Source of the DNA: Anaerolinea sp.
GTDB taxonomy: Bacteria > Chloroflexota > Anaerolineae > Anaerolineales > UBA4823
Direction of reading: 5' to 3'
NCBI GenBank assembly: GCA_020722415.1
Contig: DYKV01000010.1
Span: forward strand, 1-36,633
DNA length: 36,633 nt
In this document: one piece after another, positions 1 through 8,667 of the stretch
Layout: each line of letters starts with the position of its first letter
Position numbering within the stretch: the first letter of the stretch is position 1
Made by a program: the position numbers and the translations under genes
The notes under the pieces: generated by a model
What the model was told of the DNA's origin: nothing
Seen by the model: only the letters and a program-made list of their open reading frames with translations
Databases searched by the model: none

Positions 1-116
1 TACCAATCGAACTTAGACATTCTGCTTTTTCTTAAGGAGTAACCTCATTTACACTAAGGACGGAACAACAAATAGCGGATAACCCTTTTTGGGAGAATAA
101 CTGGAGATAATGCATC

Positions 117-1259
117 ATGCCAATCGCAGAAATTATTACTATCGGTACAGAGATATTACTTGGTGAGATCAATGACACCAATGCAACCTATCTCTCGCAA
201 CGCTTGAATGCAATTGGAATCGATATCTATCGGAAGACCACCATCGGTGATAACCCCCAACGCATAGCCTCTTTGATCCAAGAAACTTTGTCACGCAGTG
301 ATATCATCCTCACCACTGGGGGGTTGGGCCCAACGGTTGACGATCCAACCCGTGAAGCGATTGCATTGGCATTGGGAGAAGAACAACAGTTTCACCCTGA
401 GTTATGGGAACAAATTAAAGAACGTTTTCGAAGATACCACCGAGAACCAACCGAAAACAATCGCCGCCAAGCATATCTACCCGCTTCCGCTATTCCAATT
501 GAAAATCCAGTAGGAACTGCACCAGCTTTTATCATTCATCAAGCTGGAAAGACCATTGCTTGTCTTCCTGGAGTACCCCGAGAAATGGAATTTCTTATGG
601 AAAATTCTATCATTCCATTTCTAAAATCTACTTATCACTTACAAGGTTTGATTAAAACTCGCACGCTCCACACCGCTGGAATTGGTGAATCTCTCATCGA
701 TTCCATGATAGCGGATTTAGAGACCTTAACCAATCCCACAGTAGGATTAGCTGCTCATTCTGGTCAGGTAGATATCCGCATTACAGTCAAAGCTGATAGT
801 GAATCAGAAGCCAACCAAATGATTGAGCCCGTTGAAAACGAGATCCGAAAACGGCTTAAGGAAACCATATATGGTGCCGACAATGAATCTTTAGAAAAAA
901 TCGCCCTTGATCACCTGCGGTCTTCCAATTGGCATTTGGTGGTTTGTGAAAACAACAGTAAGGGCATTTTAGCTCAAAGGTTGGAAGCTTTCCCTGAGAT
1001 ATTTAAAGCGGGAGAAACAATAACCGGCGATCTTTCTAATGATGATTTAATCATTGCGACAGAACAGTTCCGCTCCTATCACTCAGCAGAATGCGGCTTA
1101 GGTATTTCCATAAAACCTCTCCATCTAGAGCATACGGTGACCATCTATGTCAGCACGCCGTTAAAGCAAGATACATATTCTCGTCCGTATGGCGGTCCAA
1201 CCCAATATGCACCTATTTGGGGGGTAAACCAGGCATTAAACATATTGCGTGAAATATAG
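117..1259 (+). CDS. CinA-like protein (MoCF-binding domain plus degenerate C-terminal domain)
   Basis: This 380-residue protein follows the CinA/competence-damage family layout. Residues 1-170 are a molybdopterin-binding-like (MoaB/Mog) domain, with a GTEILLGEIND start, the TTGGLGPTVDD loop at 66-76 and a LPGVPREM segment at 150-157. A middle linking domain spans about 175-250. In intact family members the C-terminal third is an NMN deamidase (PncC) domain with an ESCTGG-type motif. Here the aligned segment at 278-283 reads ENNSKG, and the stretch that follows looks shortened, so deamidase activity is probably lost. The N-terminal domain, associated with pyrophosphatase activity in the family, appears whole. 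A GGAG-like ribosome site lies about 10 bases before the ATG. The next gene starts 12 bases downstream, suggesting cotranscription. The family call is firm; retained function is inferred. Confidence 0.88.
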   Translation: MPIAEIITIGTEILLGEINDTNATYLSQRLNAIGIDIYRKTTIGDNPQRIASLIQETLSRSDIILTTGGLGPTVDDPTREAIALALGEEQQFHPELWEQIKERFRRYHREPTENNRRQAYLPASAIPIENPVGTAPAFIIHQAGKTIACLPGVPREMEFLMENSIIPFLKSTYHLQGLIKTRTLHTAGIGESLIDSMIADLETLTNPTVGLAAHSGQVDIRITVKADSESEANQMIEPVENEIRKRLKETIYGADNESLEKIALDHLRSSNWHLVVCENNSKGILAQRLEAFPEIFKAGETITGDLSNDDLIIATEQFRSYHSAECGLGISIKPLHLEHTVTIYVSTPLKQDTYSRPYGGPTQYAPIWGVNQALNILREI

Positions 1260-1271
1260 AAAGGATTCTCC

Positions 1272-3251
1272 ATGGCACAATCTGTAGACCTCTTATTAAA
1301 AAATGCTATCGTATTGACAATGGACAACGATCTCCATCAATATGAACCTGGCGCGGTGGCAATTAATGGCAACACCATCATCGCGGTGGGAGAGGAATCA
1401 ACCTTGCAGGCTGAATATACGGCGAAAACCATCCATGATTGTCAAGGGAAAGTATTAATGCCTGGTTTGATTAATGCCCATACCCATGTTCCAATGACCC
1501 TGCTTCGCGGTCTGGCAGATGATTTACGTCTAGATGTATGGCTACTAGGCTATATGATGCCGGTGGAGAGAGAATTTGTGTCTCCGGATTTTGTTGAATT
1601 AGGCACGAAAATAGCCTGTGTGGAACTAATTCGCTCGGGGGTAACCAGTTTTGCGGATATGTATTACTTTGAAGAGCATGTCGCCAATGCCACCGCCCAA
1701 GCTGGTTTGCGGGCAGTTTGTTCCCAGACCGTGATGAAATTCCCCGCTCCAGATGCCCGTTTTTATGAAGAATCATTAGCCCTAACGCGAGAGTTCATTC
1801 AACGCTGGAAAAACCACCCTCTCATTATTCCCTCTGTGGCGCCTCACGCGCCTTATACTTGCACAGATGAGATCTTACAAGCTGCTGCCGCATTAGCGGT
1901 TGAATTCGATGTCCCTCTTCACACCCACCTGGCTGAAACTGCTGGCGAGGTAGAACAATCACGGGCAGAACATGGCATGCCGGTTATACCGTATGTCAAA
2001 AAACAAAATCTTTTCGATGCCAAAGTGCTGGCTGCCCATTGTGTCCATATTGATGATGGTGAAATTAAAACCCTTTTACACCACCAAGCCGGTGTTGCCC
2101 ATAACCCTTCTTCCAATCTCAAATTAGCATCTGGATTTGCTCCCGTCCAAAAAATGCTTGACAGCGGATTGAATGTGGGTATCGGCACGGATGGACCAGC
2201 ATCAAATAATGATTTAGATATGTTCGAAGAAATCCGACTGGCGGCTTTTATCGCCAAGGGTTATAGCGGAGATCCCACCGCATTGCCTGCTACTAAAGCT
2301 TTAAGCATGGCAACCCGCTTAGGAGCCAACGCAATGCATATCGGAAATTTAACCGGGTCACTTGAGGTGGGGAAGCGCGCAGACCTCATCTTGATTGATA
2401 TATCCCCTCTGCATAATACTCCCCGCTTTCGTCGCGATCCACAGGGGATATATGCTCAAATTGTGTATGCATGCAATAAAAATGATGTAACCGATGTTAT
2501 GGTTGATGGAAAATGGCTAATGCAAAACCATCAGTTAACCACCCTTCAGGAAAACGATCTCCGCCAGGCAGCTCAGGAATACGCCAAACAAATCGACACC
2601 TTCCTCATTCAAAGAGAAAAATCGATTCTCTCAAAGCTAATCACCATCGGTGGAGCTGCTGAAGGCGAGAGTTTTGAAGTGCAAGTTAAAGTCCAAATCA
2701 CTGATCCCCAACCTGTATTAGCCGCCATCCAATCAGGCCAATTGGAAATTCTCTATAGCCGCCATTATCACGAATATGATACCTATTTCATCTTCCCCGA
2801 TCCCGATCAAGGATATCTGCGCTATAGAGAAGACGAATTGGTTGACGACAAAGGGAAAATTATCAATGTTCGTTATCGCCTAACCCTGCTTGGAAAAGCC
2901 CGCGAGGCTCGGTTTGATCAAGATGTGTTACTATCTCGCAGCCGTTTCATTGCCCCTGCCACCCATAGCCTACGCTTCTACCGCGAATATTTCAAACCGG
3001 TGCAGGAAGTATCCATCAACAAGGACCGTTTGCGGTGGAGAGTGTTATATCGCGGTACAGAATTTTATATCAACCTTGATCATATTGAAACGCCCGAACT
3101 CGGTTATTTTCTTGAGGTAAAAAGTCGCACCTGGAGTAAACGAGACGCAGAATACAAAGCAGAAGTAGCGGCGAGTTTAATTAAATTCCTCGGCGCCTCC
3201 CCTGATCTCAATGTAACCAATGACTACATTGAAATAGTATTCCCGTCTTGA
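1272..3251 (+). CDS. Amidohydrolase (MtaD/SsnA-like deaminase) fused to a CYTH-like domain
   Basis: This 659-residue protein has two parts. Residues 1-440 form a metal-dependent amidohydrolase of the 5-methylthioadenosine/S-adenosylhomocysteine deaminase or chlorohydrolase type. The metal and catalytic set is visible: H70-x-H72, H192 in PHAP, H217 and H219 in LHTHLAE, H256 in AAHCVH, and D307 in GIGTDGPASNND. Residues about 455-659 resemble a CYTH (triphosphate tunnel) domain: a strand with E469-x-Q471-x-K473 in place of ExExK, basic residues at YLRYRE (515-520), a YRLTLLGK strand, and a closing GYFLEVKSR strand near 611-619. Free-standing MtaD proteins are about 430 residues, so the C-terminal 200 are extra. 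The likely substrate is an adenosine derivative or similar amine, not provable here. An AAGGA site precedes the ATG, which sits 12 bases after the CinA-like gene. Confidence 0.85.
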   Translation: MAQSVDLLLKNAIVLTMDNDLHQYEPGAVAINGNTIIAVGEESTLQAEYTAKTIHDCQGKVLMPGLINAHTHVPMTLLRGLADDLRLDVWLLGYMMPVEREFVSPDFVELGTKIACVELIRSGVTSFADMYYFEEHVANATAQAGLRAVCSQTVMKFPAPDARFYEESLALTREFIQRWKNHPLIIPSVAPHAPYTCTDEILQAAAALAVEFDVPLHTHLAETAGEVEQSRAEHGMPVIPYVKKQNLFDAKVLAAHCVHIDDGEIKTLLHHQAGVAHNPSSNLKLASGFAPVQKMLDSGLNVGIGTDGPASNNDLDMFEEIRLAAFIAKGYSGDPTALPATKALSMATRLGANAMHIGNLTGSLEVGKRADLILIDISPLHNTPRFRRDPQGIYAQIVYACNKNDVTDVMVDGKWLMQNHQLTTLQENDLRQAAQEYAKQIDTFLIQREKSILSKLITIGGAAEGESFEVQVKVQITDPQPVLAAIQSGQLEILYSRHYHEYDTYFIFPDPDQGYLRYREDELVDDKGKIINVRYRLTLLGKAREARFDQDVLLSRSRFIAPATHSLRFYREYFKPVQEVSINKDRLRWRVLYRGTEFYINLDHIETPELGYFLEVKSRTWSKRDAEYKAEVAASLIKFLGASPDLNVTNDYIEIVFPS

Positions 3252-3377
3252 TCATAAAGTGCTGCTTGACCAAAAGACTTTGGGAAGTAGAATTAAGGTA
3301 AGATCCTCAAAAAACGAGGCTCCGCTTTACTCGACATCTATTGCATGTTTTGAAATATATTCGACTGAAGAAATGCA

Positions 3378-4175
3378 ATGCTTAACGAACATTATCCAGA
3401 TTTAGAGTTTGCTTCAGGTTTGTGTTTGGAGAGCGGGAAATTACTCCTCAAATATTTTCGCAATCGTCATTTAAATCCATCCCGGAAGGCAGATCGTTCG
3501 ATCGTCACAGAAGCAGATACAGCTGCGGATGCATTTATTCACGAGACGATTCGCAATGCCTACCCAGATGATTTTCTGCTCAGCGAAGAACTAAACCCGA
3601 TCATAACCAATTCCTCTCTTCAAAATGGATGGGTGGTTGATCCACTCGATGGAACAACCAATTTTGTTTTAGGTTTACCTCATTGGGGGATATTAATCAC
3701 CAAAATAGAGGCAGGATATCCAATCCTTTCGGCTCAATATTTTCCAGTTATTGACGAACTTTATCAAGTCGTGCAAGGGCATCCTCCTACTCTCAATGGA
3801 AGTCCAATCCACGTTGAAAAGGAATTTGAGCCTAGCTTTACCACAATTTTTTCTTGTTGTTCGCGCACCTATCGCCATTACCGGGTTGATATCCGTTATA
3901 AAACGCGTATATTTGGATCAGCGGGGTACTCTCTCGCCAGCGTGGCTAAGGGCACTGCTCGGATTGCCTTTGAAGCTACAGCCAAAATCTGGGACTTGGC
4001 TGCTGCCTGGTTGTTAATACCCCAAGCTGGTGGAGAGATTGGGGTAATATCTGGAGATAATCCATTCCCAATCATTCCAGGAATTAATTATCAAACAAAA
4101 AATTATTCGGTTCTTGCAGCCGCTTCTAAAACATGGTTTAATGAAGGCTTGCAAAAAATAAAACCCCTTGAATAG
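3378..4175 (+). CDS. Inositol monophosphatase family protein
   Basis: This 265-residue protein has the usual length for the Mg2+-dependent inositol monophosphatase/FBPase superfamily. The family's metal-binding motifs are present in order: a TEADTAAD segment at 44-51, LLSEE at 67-71 (E70 is the likely metal ligand), WVVDPLDGTTNF at 85-96 (D88 and D91) and IWDLAAAW at 204-211 (D206). It probably hydrolyses a sugar or inositol phosphate in the cytoplasm; motifs alone cannot separate inositol-1-phosphatase from histidinol-phosphatase or NADP phosphatase paralogues. It begins after a 126-base gap and ends 12 bases before the aldo/keto reductase, so the two are probably cotranscribed. No strong ribosome site is visible before the chosen ATG, and another ATG five bases upstream is out of frame. 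Confidence 0.9.
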   Translation: MLNEHYPDLEFASGLCLESGKLLLKYFRNRHLNPSRKADRSIVTEADTAADAFIHETIRNAYPDDFLLSEELNPIITNSSLQNGWVVDPLDGTTNFVLGLPHWGILITKIEAGYPILSAQYFPVIDELYQVVQGHPPTLNGSPIHVEKEFEPSFTTIFSCCSRTYRHYRVDIRYKTRIFGSAGYSLASVAKGTARIAFEATAKIWDLAAAWLLIPQAGGEIGVISGDNPFPIIPGINYQTKNYSVLAAASKTWFNEGLQKIKPLE

Positions 4176-4187
4176 GAGGAATATCTT

Positions 4188-5180
4188 ATGGAATATCGCT
4201 TTTTAGGCAAGTCTGGCTTGAAAGTATCCGCACTATCTTTAGGTTCCTGGGTTACCTTTGGACAACAAATCGGCGAAGAGACAGCGCTGGATTGTATGAA
4301 AGCTGCCTACGATGCAGGCGTAAATTTCTTTGACAATGCAGAAGTTTATGCCAACGGACAAGCAGAGATTGTGATGGGAAATGTAATCAAAAAAGTTGGC
4401 TGGAAACGGTCCGACCTGGTGATCTCTACAAAACTCTTTTGGGGTGGATCTGGTGTAAATGATAATGGATTAAGCCGCAAGCATATTTTGGAAGGGATTA
4501 ATGCTTCCCTAAAACGTTTGCAAATGGAATATGTGGATTTAGTTTTTTGTCATCGTCCCGACCTTTTCACGCCTATTGAAGAAACCGTTTGGGCAATGAA
4601 TTTGATCATCCAACAAGGAAAAGCATTTTATTGGGGAACGAGTGAATGGAGCGCAGCTCAAATCATGGAAGCCTATGGAGTAGCCCGCCGCGAGCACCTC
4701 ATCCCACCCCTGATGGAACAACCGGAATACAATATGTTCCATCGCTATCGGGTAGAGGTGGAATATGCACCGCTATATCGCTCCATTGGTTTAGGGACCA
4801 CTATTTGGAGTCCTTTAGCCAGCGGGTTATTGACGGGTAAGTACAATAATGGAATTCCAGAAGGCACTCGGATATCTCTGCCAGGCTATGAGTGGTTACG
4901 CAAACGCTTTGAAGGAGAAGAGTTCAAAAAGAAAATTGAAGTCGTAAAAAAATTAGCCAGCTTCTCCAAAGAATTGGGTTGTACCTTACCCCAAATGGCA
5001 TTAGCGTGGTGTTTGCAAAATCCTCAGGTGAGCACGGTAATCACCGGTGCATCTCGACCAGAGCAAGTGGTTGAAAATATGCAAGCCATCGAGGTTGCCA
5101 AACAACTCACGCCTGATGTGATCGACAAAATCGAAGGTATATTGGGAAACAAACCCGAACCGGAAAGAGATTGGAGGTAA
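4188..5180 (+). CDS. Aldo/keto reductase (Kv-beta-like family)
   Basis: This 330-residue NADPH-dependent oxidoreductase has the TIM-barrel aldo/keto reductase pattern. The catalytic tetrad is readable as D49 and Y54 (in [11 protein letters not shown]), K82 (in ISTKLFWGG) and H122 (in FCHRPD). The cofactor-binding end is seen in the [19 protein letters not shown] segment near the C-terminus. The sequence style ([20 protein letters not shown] start, [11 protein letters not shown]) matches the voltage-gated potassium channel beta-subunit-like subgroup of bacterial reductases. A near-perfect AGGAGG ribosome site precedes the ATG, and the gene follows the IMPase-family gene by 12 bases. It converges on the adenylosuccinate lyase gene. 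The physiological substrate cannot be told from sequence. Confidence 0.92.
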   Translation: MEYRFLGKSGLKVSALSLGSWVTFGQQIGEETALDCMKAAYDAGVNFFDNAEVYANGQAEIVMGNVIKKVGWKRSDLVISTKLFWGGSGVNDNGLSRKHILEGINASLKRLQMEYVDLVFCHRPDLFTPIEETVWAMNLIIQQGKAFYWGTSEWSAAQIMEAYGVARREHLIPPLMEQPEYNMFHRYRVEVEYAPLYRSIGLGTTIWSPLASGLLTGKYNNGIPEGTRISLPGYEWLRKRFEGEEFKKKIEVVKKLASFSKELGCTLPQMALAWCLQNPQVSTVITGASRPEQVVENMQAIEVAKQLTPDVIDKIEGILGNKPEPERDWR

Positions 5181-5184
5181 TCTT

Positions 5185-5200
5185 CCGAAATTTGTTTCGG
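5185..5200. terminator. Candidate stem-loop between convergent genes
   Basis: A 6-bp perfect stem with a 4-base loop (CCGAAA TTTG TTTCGG) lies 5 bases after the aldo/keto reductase stop codon, in the 78-base gap between it and the convergent purB gene. A short T-rich stretch follows on the plus strand, but no run of more than three T. It is a plausible weak terminator; the stem is short and could be chance. Confidence 0.35.
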
Positions 5201-5258
5201 TTACTCTTTACCGAATCAAACCCGGCGATTTATTCGAAGAGGTTGATAGATCAACGCC

Positions 5259-6653
5259 CTATATTAAAGCTTGGCGAATTCTATCCCCAAGCTTGCGCGC
5301 CCGCAGAGCAGCGTCTCCGATGTAATTTTCTATATTCATCAAATCGCGGATTTCCGTTGCAGATAACGCGCTCTGGAAAAGCGTATTTTGAAGCACCAGC
5401 TCGAGTAATGGATTGGGATATCCATCTTTGATAGCTTGCCAGGCTTGCATAGATAGTTTGCGCAGTTCCTCGTGCAATGTTTGCCGATTTATGCCCGATT
5501 TTGCAGCGGCCATCATCAGCCGTTCTGTCGCCGCGAAGGGCGCGTAGATAGTCAAATTTCTCTGGATCACCTCGGGATAAATATTCATACCCTTGACCAA
5601 TCTTGTTATAGTAGTCAGCAATTCATCCGAAATTAAAAACATTTCCGGCAGCATTGTTCGCCGATTCGCCGAATCATCCAACGTATTCTCCAGTAATGAA
5701 TTGGCGGCATTATCCCAAGCCAGCCGCGGGTACTGGGCTAACATTCTCGCTAATGAGTTAATCTTTTCGGCATTGATCGGATTGCGTTTGAATGGCATGG
5801 CTGATGACCCCACTTGTTTCTCCTCAAATGGTTCAGACCATTCGCCTATAGGCATGGATTGCAGGAAGCGCCAATCCAGCGCAAACCGATGCAAGGAGGC
5901 GCCCATTCCTGCTAAAGCACAGGCTAGGTTATAATCCTGTTTGCGCGGATATACTTGAGTGACTACATCGAAAACCGGCATGCCTAGTTTCTCGGCTAAC
6001 TTCTGTTGAAATTCCTCCAAATATCCTTCACCTACTAATTCGGAGAATGTAGCACTGCTGCCCACTGCTCCGCGAAATCCTTTTAGCCGCAAGTCCTGAT
6101 AAACCTGCTGGAGGTGTTGATAATCTTCCAATAAATCTTGTCCATATTGAGCAAAGCGGTAGCCTAATGTAGTTGGTTCAGCGGGTTGAAGATGAGTAAA
6201 TGCTAGAATAGGCAGATCAGCAAAAGTCTCAATTTGGTTAGCGATTAAATGCAGAAGTTCTGCTAATTTTTTTATGATCAACTGAAGAGATTGGCGGATG
6301 CGCAATACATCGGCATTGTCTTTGATGTCCATCGAGGTTGCCCCGAGGTGGATGATCCCTCCACCAATCGGGCATTGCTCTGCAAAGGCTTTGATTTCAG
6401 CCATTAGGTCATGGTGAATCTCAGCTTCAATTTCTAAAGAGCGTTGAAGATTGATTTGGTCGGCATGCTCGCTTAAGTCGCGCACCTGTTCGGAAGTCAC
6501 TAAACCATATTCCGACTGGGTCTCTGCTAAAATCACCCATAGCTGGCGCCATAATTTGCGCTTGGTTAACTCCCCCCAAATCTGACGCATCTCTTTCGAA
6601 CCATAGCGCCAAGAGAAAGGAGAACGATAATATAAATTTAGATCATCCATCAT
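5259..6653 (-). CDS. purB: Adenylosuccinate lyase
   Basis: Adenylosuccinate lyase of the fumarase/aspartase superfamily, 464 residues from the chosen start. It makes AMP from adenylosuccinate and also acts earlier in purine synthesis, in the cytoplasm as a tetramer. Visible family blocks are the YRSPFSWRYGSKEM N-terminus, the HLGATSMD catalytic segment (H102), FTHLQPAEPTT (H154) and the superfamily signature loop GSSAMPFKRNP at 282-292, which carries the catalytic serine. The reading frame extends 32 codons further upstream, but family similarity begins only at MDDLNLYYRSP, so ATG at 6653 or the adjacent one at 6650 is preferred. A TATAAT hexamer ends only ten bases before this ATG and no Shine-Dalgarno is seen, so the message may be leaderless. 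It is divergent from the PQQ-kinase gene. Confidence 0.93.
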   Translation of the reverse strand: MMDDLNLYYRSPFSWRYGSKEMRQIWGELTKRKLWRQLWVILAETQSEYGLVTSEQVRDLSEHADQINLQRSLEIEAEIHHDLMAEIKAFAEQCPIGGGIIHLGATSMDIKDNADVLRIRQSLQLIIKKLAELLHLIANQIETFADLPILAFTHLQPAEPTTLGYRFAQYGQDLLEDYQHLQQVYQDLRLKGFRGAVGSSATFSELVGEGYLEEFQQKLAEKLGMPVFDVVTQVYPRKQDYNLACALAGMGASLHRFALDWRFLQSMPIGEWSEPFEEKQVGSSAMPFKRNPINAEKINSLARMLAQYPRLAWDNAANSLLENTLDDSANRRTMLPEMFLISDELLTTITRLVKGMNIYPEVIQRNLTIYAPFAATERLMMAAAKSGINRQTLHEELRKLSMQAWQAIKDGYPNPLLELVLQNTLFQSALSATEIRDLMNIENYIGDAALRARKLGDRIRQALI

Positions 6654-6662
6654 CAAGAATGA

Positions 6663-6691
6663 ATTATACTTAACCCAAGCCGCTTTGTATA
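6663..6691 (-). promoter_or_regulatory. Predicted purB promoter with TATAAT almost abutting the start codon
   Basis: Read on the minus strand, TATACA (6691-6686, four of six matches to TTGACA) is separated by 17 bases from a perfect TATAAT (6668-6663). A start site about seven bases beyond the -10 box falls at or just before the ATG at 6653, leaving virtually no leader and no room for a Shine-Dalgarno. The hexamer fit is seen directly; promoter activity and leaderless translation are inferred. Confidence 0.5.
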
Positions 6692-6720
6692 GCAAAAATG
6701 CACCTAAATATGATTCTCTG

Positions 6721-6749
6721 TCAACAAATTGGCTTTTTTCGGGTATCAT
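6721..6749 (+). promoter_or_regulatory. Weak candidate promoter for the PQQ-kinase operon
   Basis: TCAACA (6721-6726) and TATCAT (6744-6749) are spaced by 17 bases; the first matches four of six and the second five of six consensus positions. The predicted start site would be only a few bases before the ATG at 6761. It mirrors the divergent purB promoter in the same 107-base gap. The fit is modest and unproven. Confidence 0.3.
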
Positions 6750-6760
6750 ACAACAAAATC

Positions 6761-8656
6761 ATGACAGAAGACTGGAACAGCCCTAATTCAACTGTAAAAG
6801 AACCCGCCTCCACAAATTTAGGCACAGCTCAATTAAGAATTGGTTCAACAATTGCTACCCGTTATTTAATTGAAGGCGTTTTGGGTGTAGGGGGCATGGG
6901 AGCGGTTTATAGAGCGCGCGACCTGCATTTTCCCAATGTCGTCAAGCATGTCGCGGTAAAAGAAATGATAATCCAAACCCATGATCCAGTTATTCGCAGT
7001 TCAATTATTCACAATTTTGAACGCGAAGCAAATTTATTAGCAACCTTAGATCATCCAGCCATTCCGCGCATCTTTGATTATTTTTCCGCCCAAGACCGTT
7101 CGTATTTGGTGATGGAACTTATCAATGGGAAAACACTCGAGGAACTAATAAAAGAAGAATTAGAAATCGCCTCGATCGTCCGTTGGGTAATTGAAATCTG
7201 TGATGTGTTGCAATATTTACATACTCACCAACCAGAACCAATTGTATTCCGAGATATGAAGCCTTCTAATGTGATGATCAATCAATATAATCGGGTTATG
7301 TTGATTGATTTTGGAATCGCCAAACCCTTCCGCGGTGAGCAAAAAGGGACAATGATCGGTACCGAAGGATATTCACCACCAGAACAGTATCGCGGTGAAG
7401 CAACCCACCTAGCTGATATCTACGCGCTTGGGGCAACTTTACATCATGTGCTTACCGGTAAAGATCCACGTTTAGAGCCGCCATTTTCGTTCGGAGAGCG
7501 TCCCATCAGGCGATATAACCCTAATGTATCTACAGAATTAGAAGCGATCGTTATCAAAGCTCTCCAATATGATCCGCAAGATCGGTTTGCCAGTGCACTA
7601 GAAATGAAAAACGCTCTCGAGAATCTACACGCATCCCAAAACCAAACCCAAGATATTGAGACAAGTGCAGCTCCCTTGTTCGCTACTGAAGTTAAATTAT
7701 TGTGGAAATTTCCAACCCAAGATGAGATTCGCGGCAATCTGACGGTTTATGAGCAGTCAGTATTTTTTGGCTCCTATGATCATAACCTATATTGTGTGGA
7801 TAAAAATAGCGGCGAATTAATTTGGCTTTATCAGACAGAAGGCCCAATAGTCAGCCGCCCAGTCGTCGTCGAGGGTAATGTCATCTTTGCTTCTGCTGAC
7901 AACCGGGTTTATGTCCTTAATCAACGCAATGGCAAAATCATATTTTCCTATTATACCCAAGCACCTATATGGTCTTCCCCAGCTTACGCTGCCGGGCATA
8001 TTTTCATCGGATCGGATGACTGTTATCTTCATGCAATCAATTTAGCATCCGGCAATTCCAGCTGGAAAATTGATGCTGGCTCTCCTATTCGGTCCACCCC
8101 CTTCATTTTTGATGACGGAATATATTTCGGGAGTGAATATGGCGATTATTATTGCCTGGATTTTCGTGGCTCAATTCGTTGGCGGTTTAAGGCAAAAAAA
8201 GCTTTGACCGGTTCTACTATTGCCGAAAAGAATTCGGTCTTTTTTGGATCATTGGATGCGAACGTCTACGCCCTAGATGCGAAGACTGGCTGGTTGTTAT
8301 GGCGCACCCGTTTAGGAAAAGCAACCATTTCAACCCCCTCTCTCTCAGGTGACTATCTCTACATTGGTTCCACGGATGGAAATCTTTATTGCCTAGATAC
8401 AAGGAATGGGAAAATCCTCTGGCAGTTTGAAACGCTCAATCAGGTAAATGGATCACCGCTGATCTTCCATGATCGAGTTTATTTTGGCTCTGTTGATAGT
8501 TTTATCTATTGCATAGATGGACTTTCCGGAAATCTAATCTGGAAATACCAAACTGGTGGAGCAATCATCAGCAATCCCCTCATCATTGGAAATGTCCTTT
8601 ATATCGGATCTACCGATAATAACCTTTATGCATTACAAATCAATTTATCTGGATAG
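6761..8656 (+). CDS. Ser/Thr protein kinase with C-terminal PQQ-like beta-propeller
   Basis: A 631-residue Hanks-type kinase from the chosen ATG. Residues 35-290 are the kinase domain: glycine loop GVLGVGGMGAVYRARD, K67 in HVAVKEM, catalytic loop FRDMKPSN (F163-R164-D165, with Phe replacing the usual His), DFG at 183-185 and GTEGYSPPEQY in the activation segment. Residues 312-631 hold about eight repeats of the form YxGSxDxxLYCLDxxxGxxxW, diagnostic of a PQQ/quinoprotein-like propeller. No transmembrane segment lies between the domains, so both should be cytoplasmic and the propeller probably acts as a ligand- or protein-binding sensor. A longer frame begins at 6698, but kinase similarity does not need it. 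The PP2C gene follows by 11 bases, pointing to a kinase/phosphatase pair. No Shine-Dalgarno precedes the ATG. Confidence 0.9.
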   Translation: MTEDWNSPNSTVKEPASTNLGTAQLRIGSTIATRYLIEGVLGVGGMGAVYRARDLHFPNVVKHVAVKEMIIQTHDPVIRSSIIHNFEREANLLATLDHPAIPRIFDYFSAQDRSYLVMELINGKTLEELIKEELEIASIVRWVIEICDVLQYLHTHQPEPIVFRDMKPSNVMINQYNRVMLIDFGIAKPFRGEQKGTMIGTEGYSPPEQYRGEATHLADIYALGATLHHVLTGKDPRLEPPFSFGERPIRRYNPNVSTELEAIVIKALQYDPQDRFASALEMKNALENLHASQNQTQDIETSAAPLFATEVKLLWKFPTQDEIRGNLTVYEQSVFFGSYDHNLYCVDKNSGELIWLYQTEGPIVSRPVVVEGNVIFASADNRVYVLNQRNGKIIFSYYTQAPIWSSPAYAAGHIFIGSDDCYLHAINLASGNSSWKIDAGSPIRSTPFIFDDGIYFGSEYGDYYCLDFRGSIRWRFKAKKALTGSTIAEKNSVFFGSLDANVYALDAKTGWLLWRTRLGKATISTPSLSGDYLYIGSTDGNLYCLDTRNGKILWQFETLNQVNGSPLIFHDRVYFGSVDSFIYCIDGLSGNLIWKYQTGGAIISNPLIIGNVLYIGSTDNNLYALQINLSG

Positions 8657-8667
8657 GAAATTTCAAA

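Noticed and set aside
1-116. Leading bases as the end of an upstream gene
   Set aside because: I see no convincing frame with codon bias reaching the window edge; it is probably the leader of the CinA-like gene.
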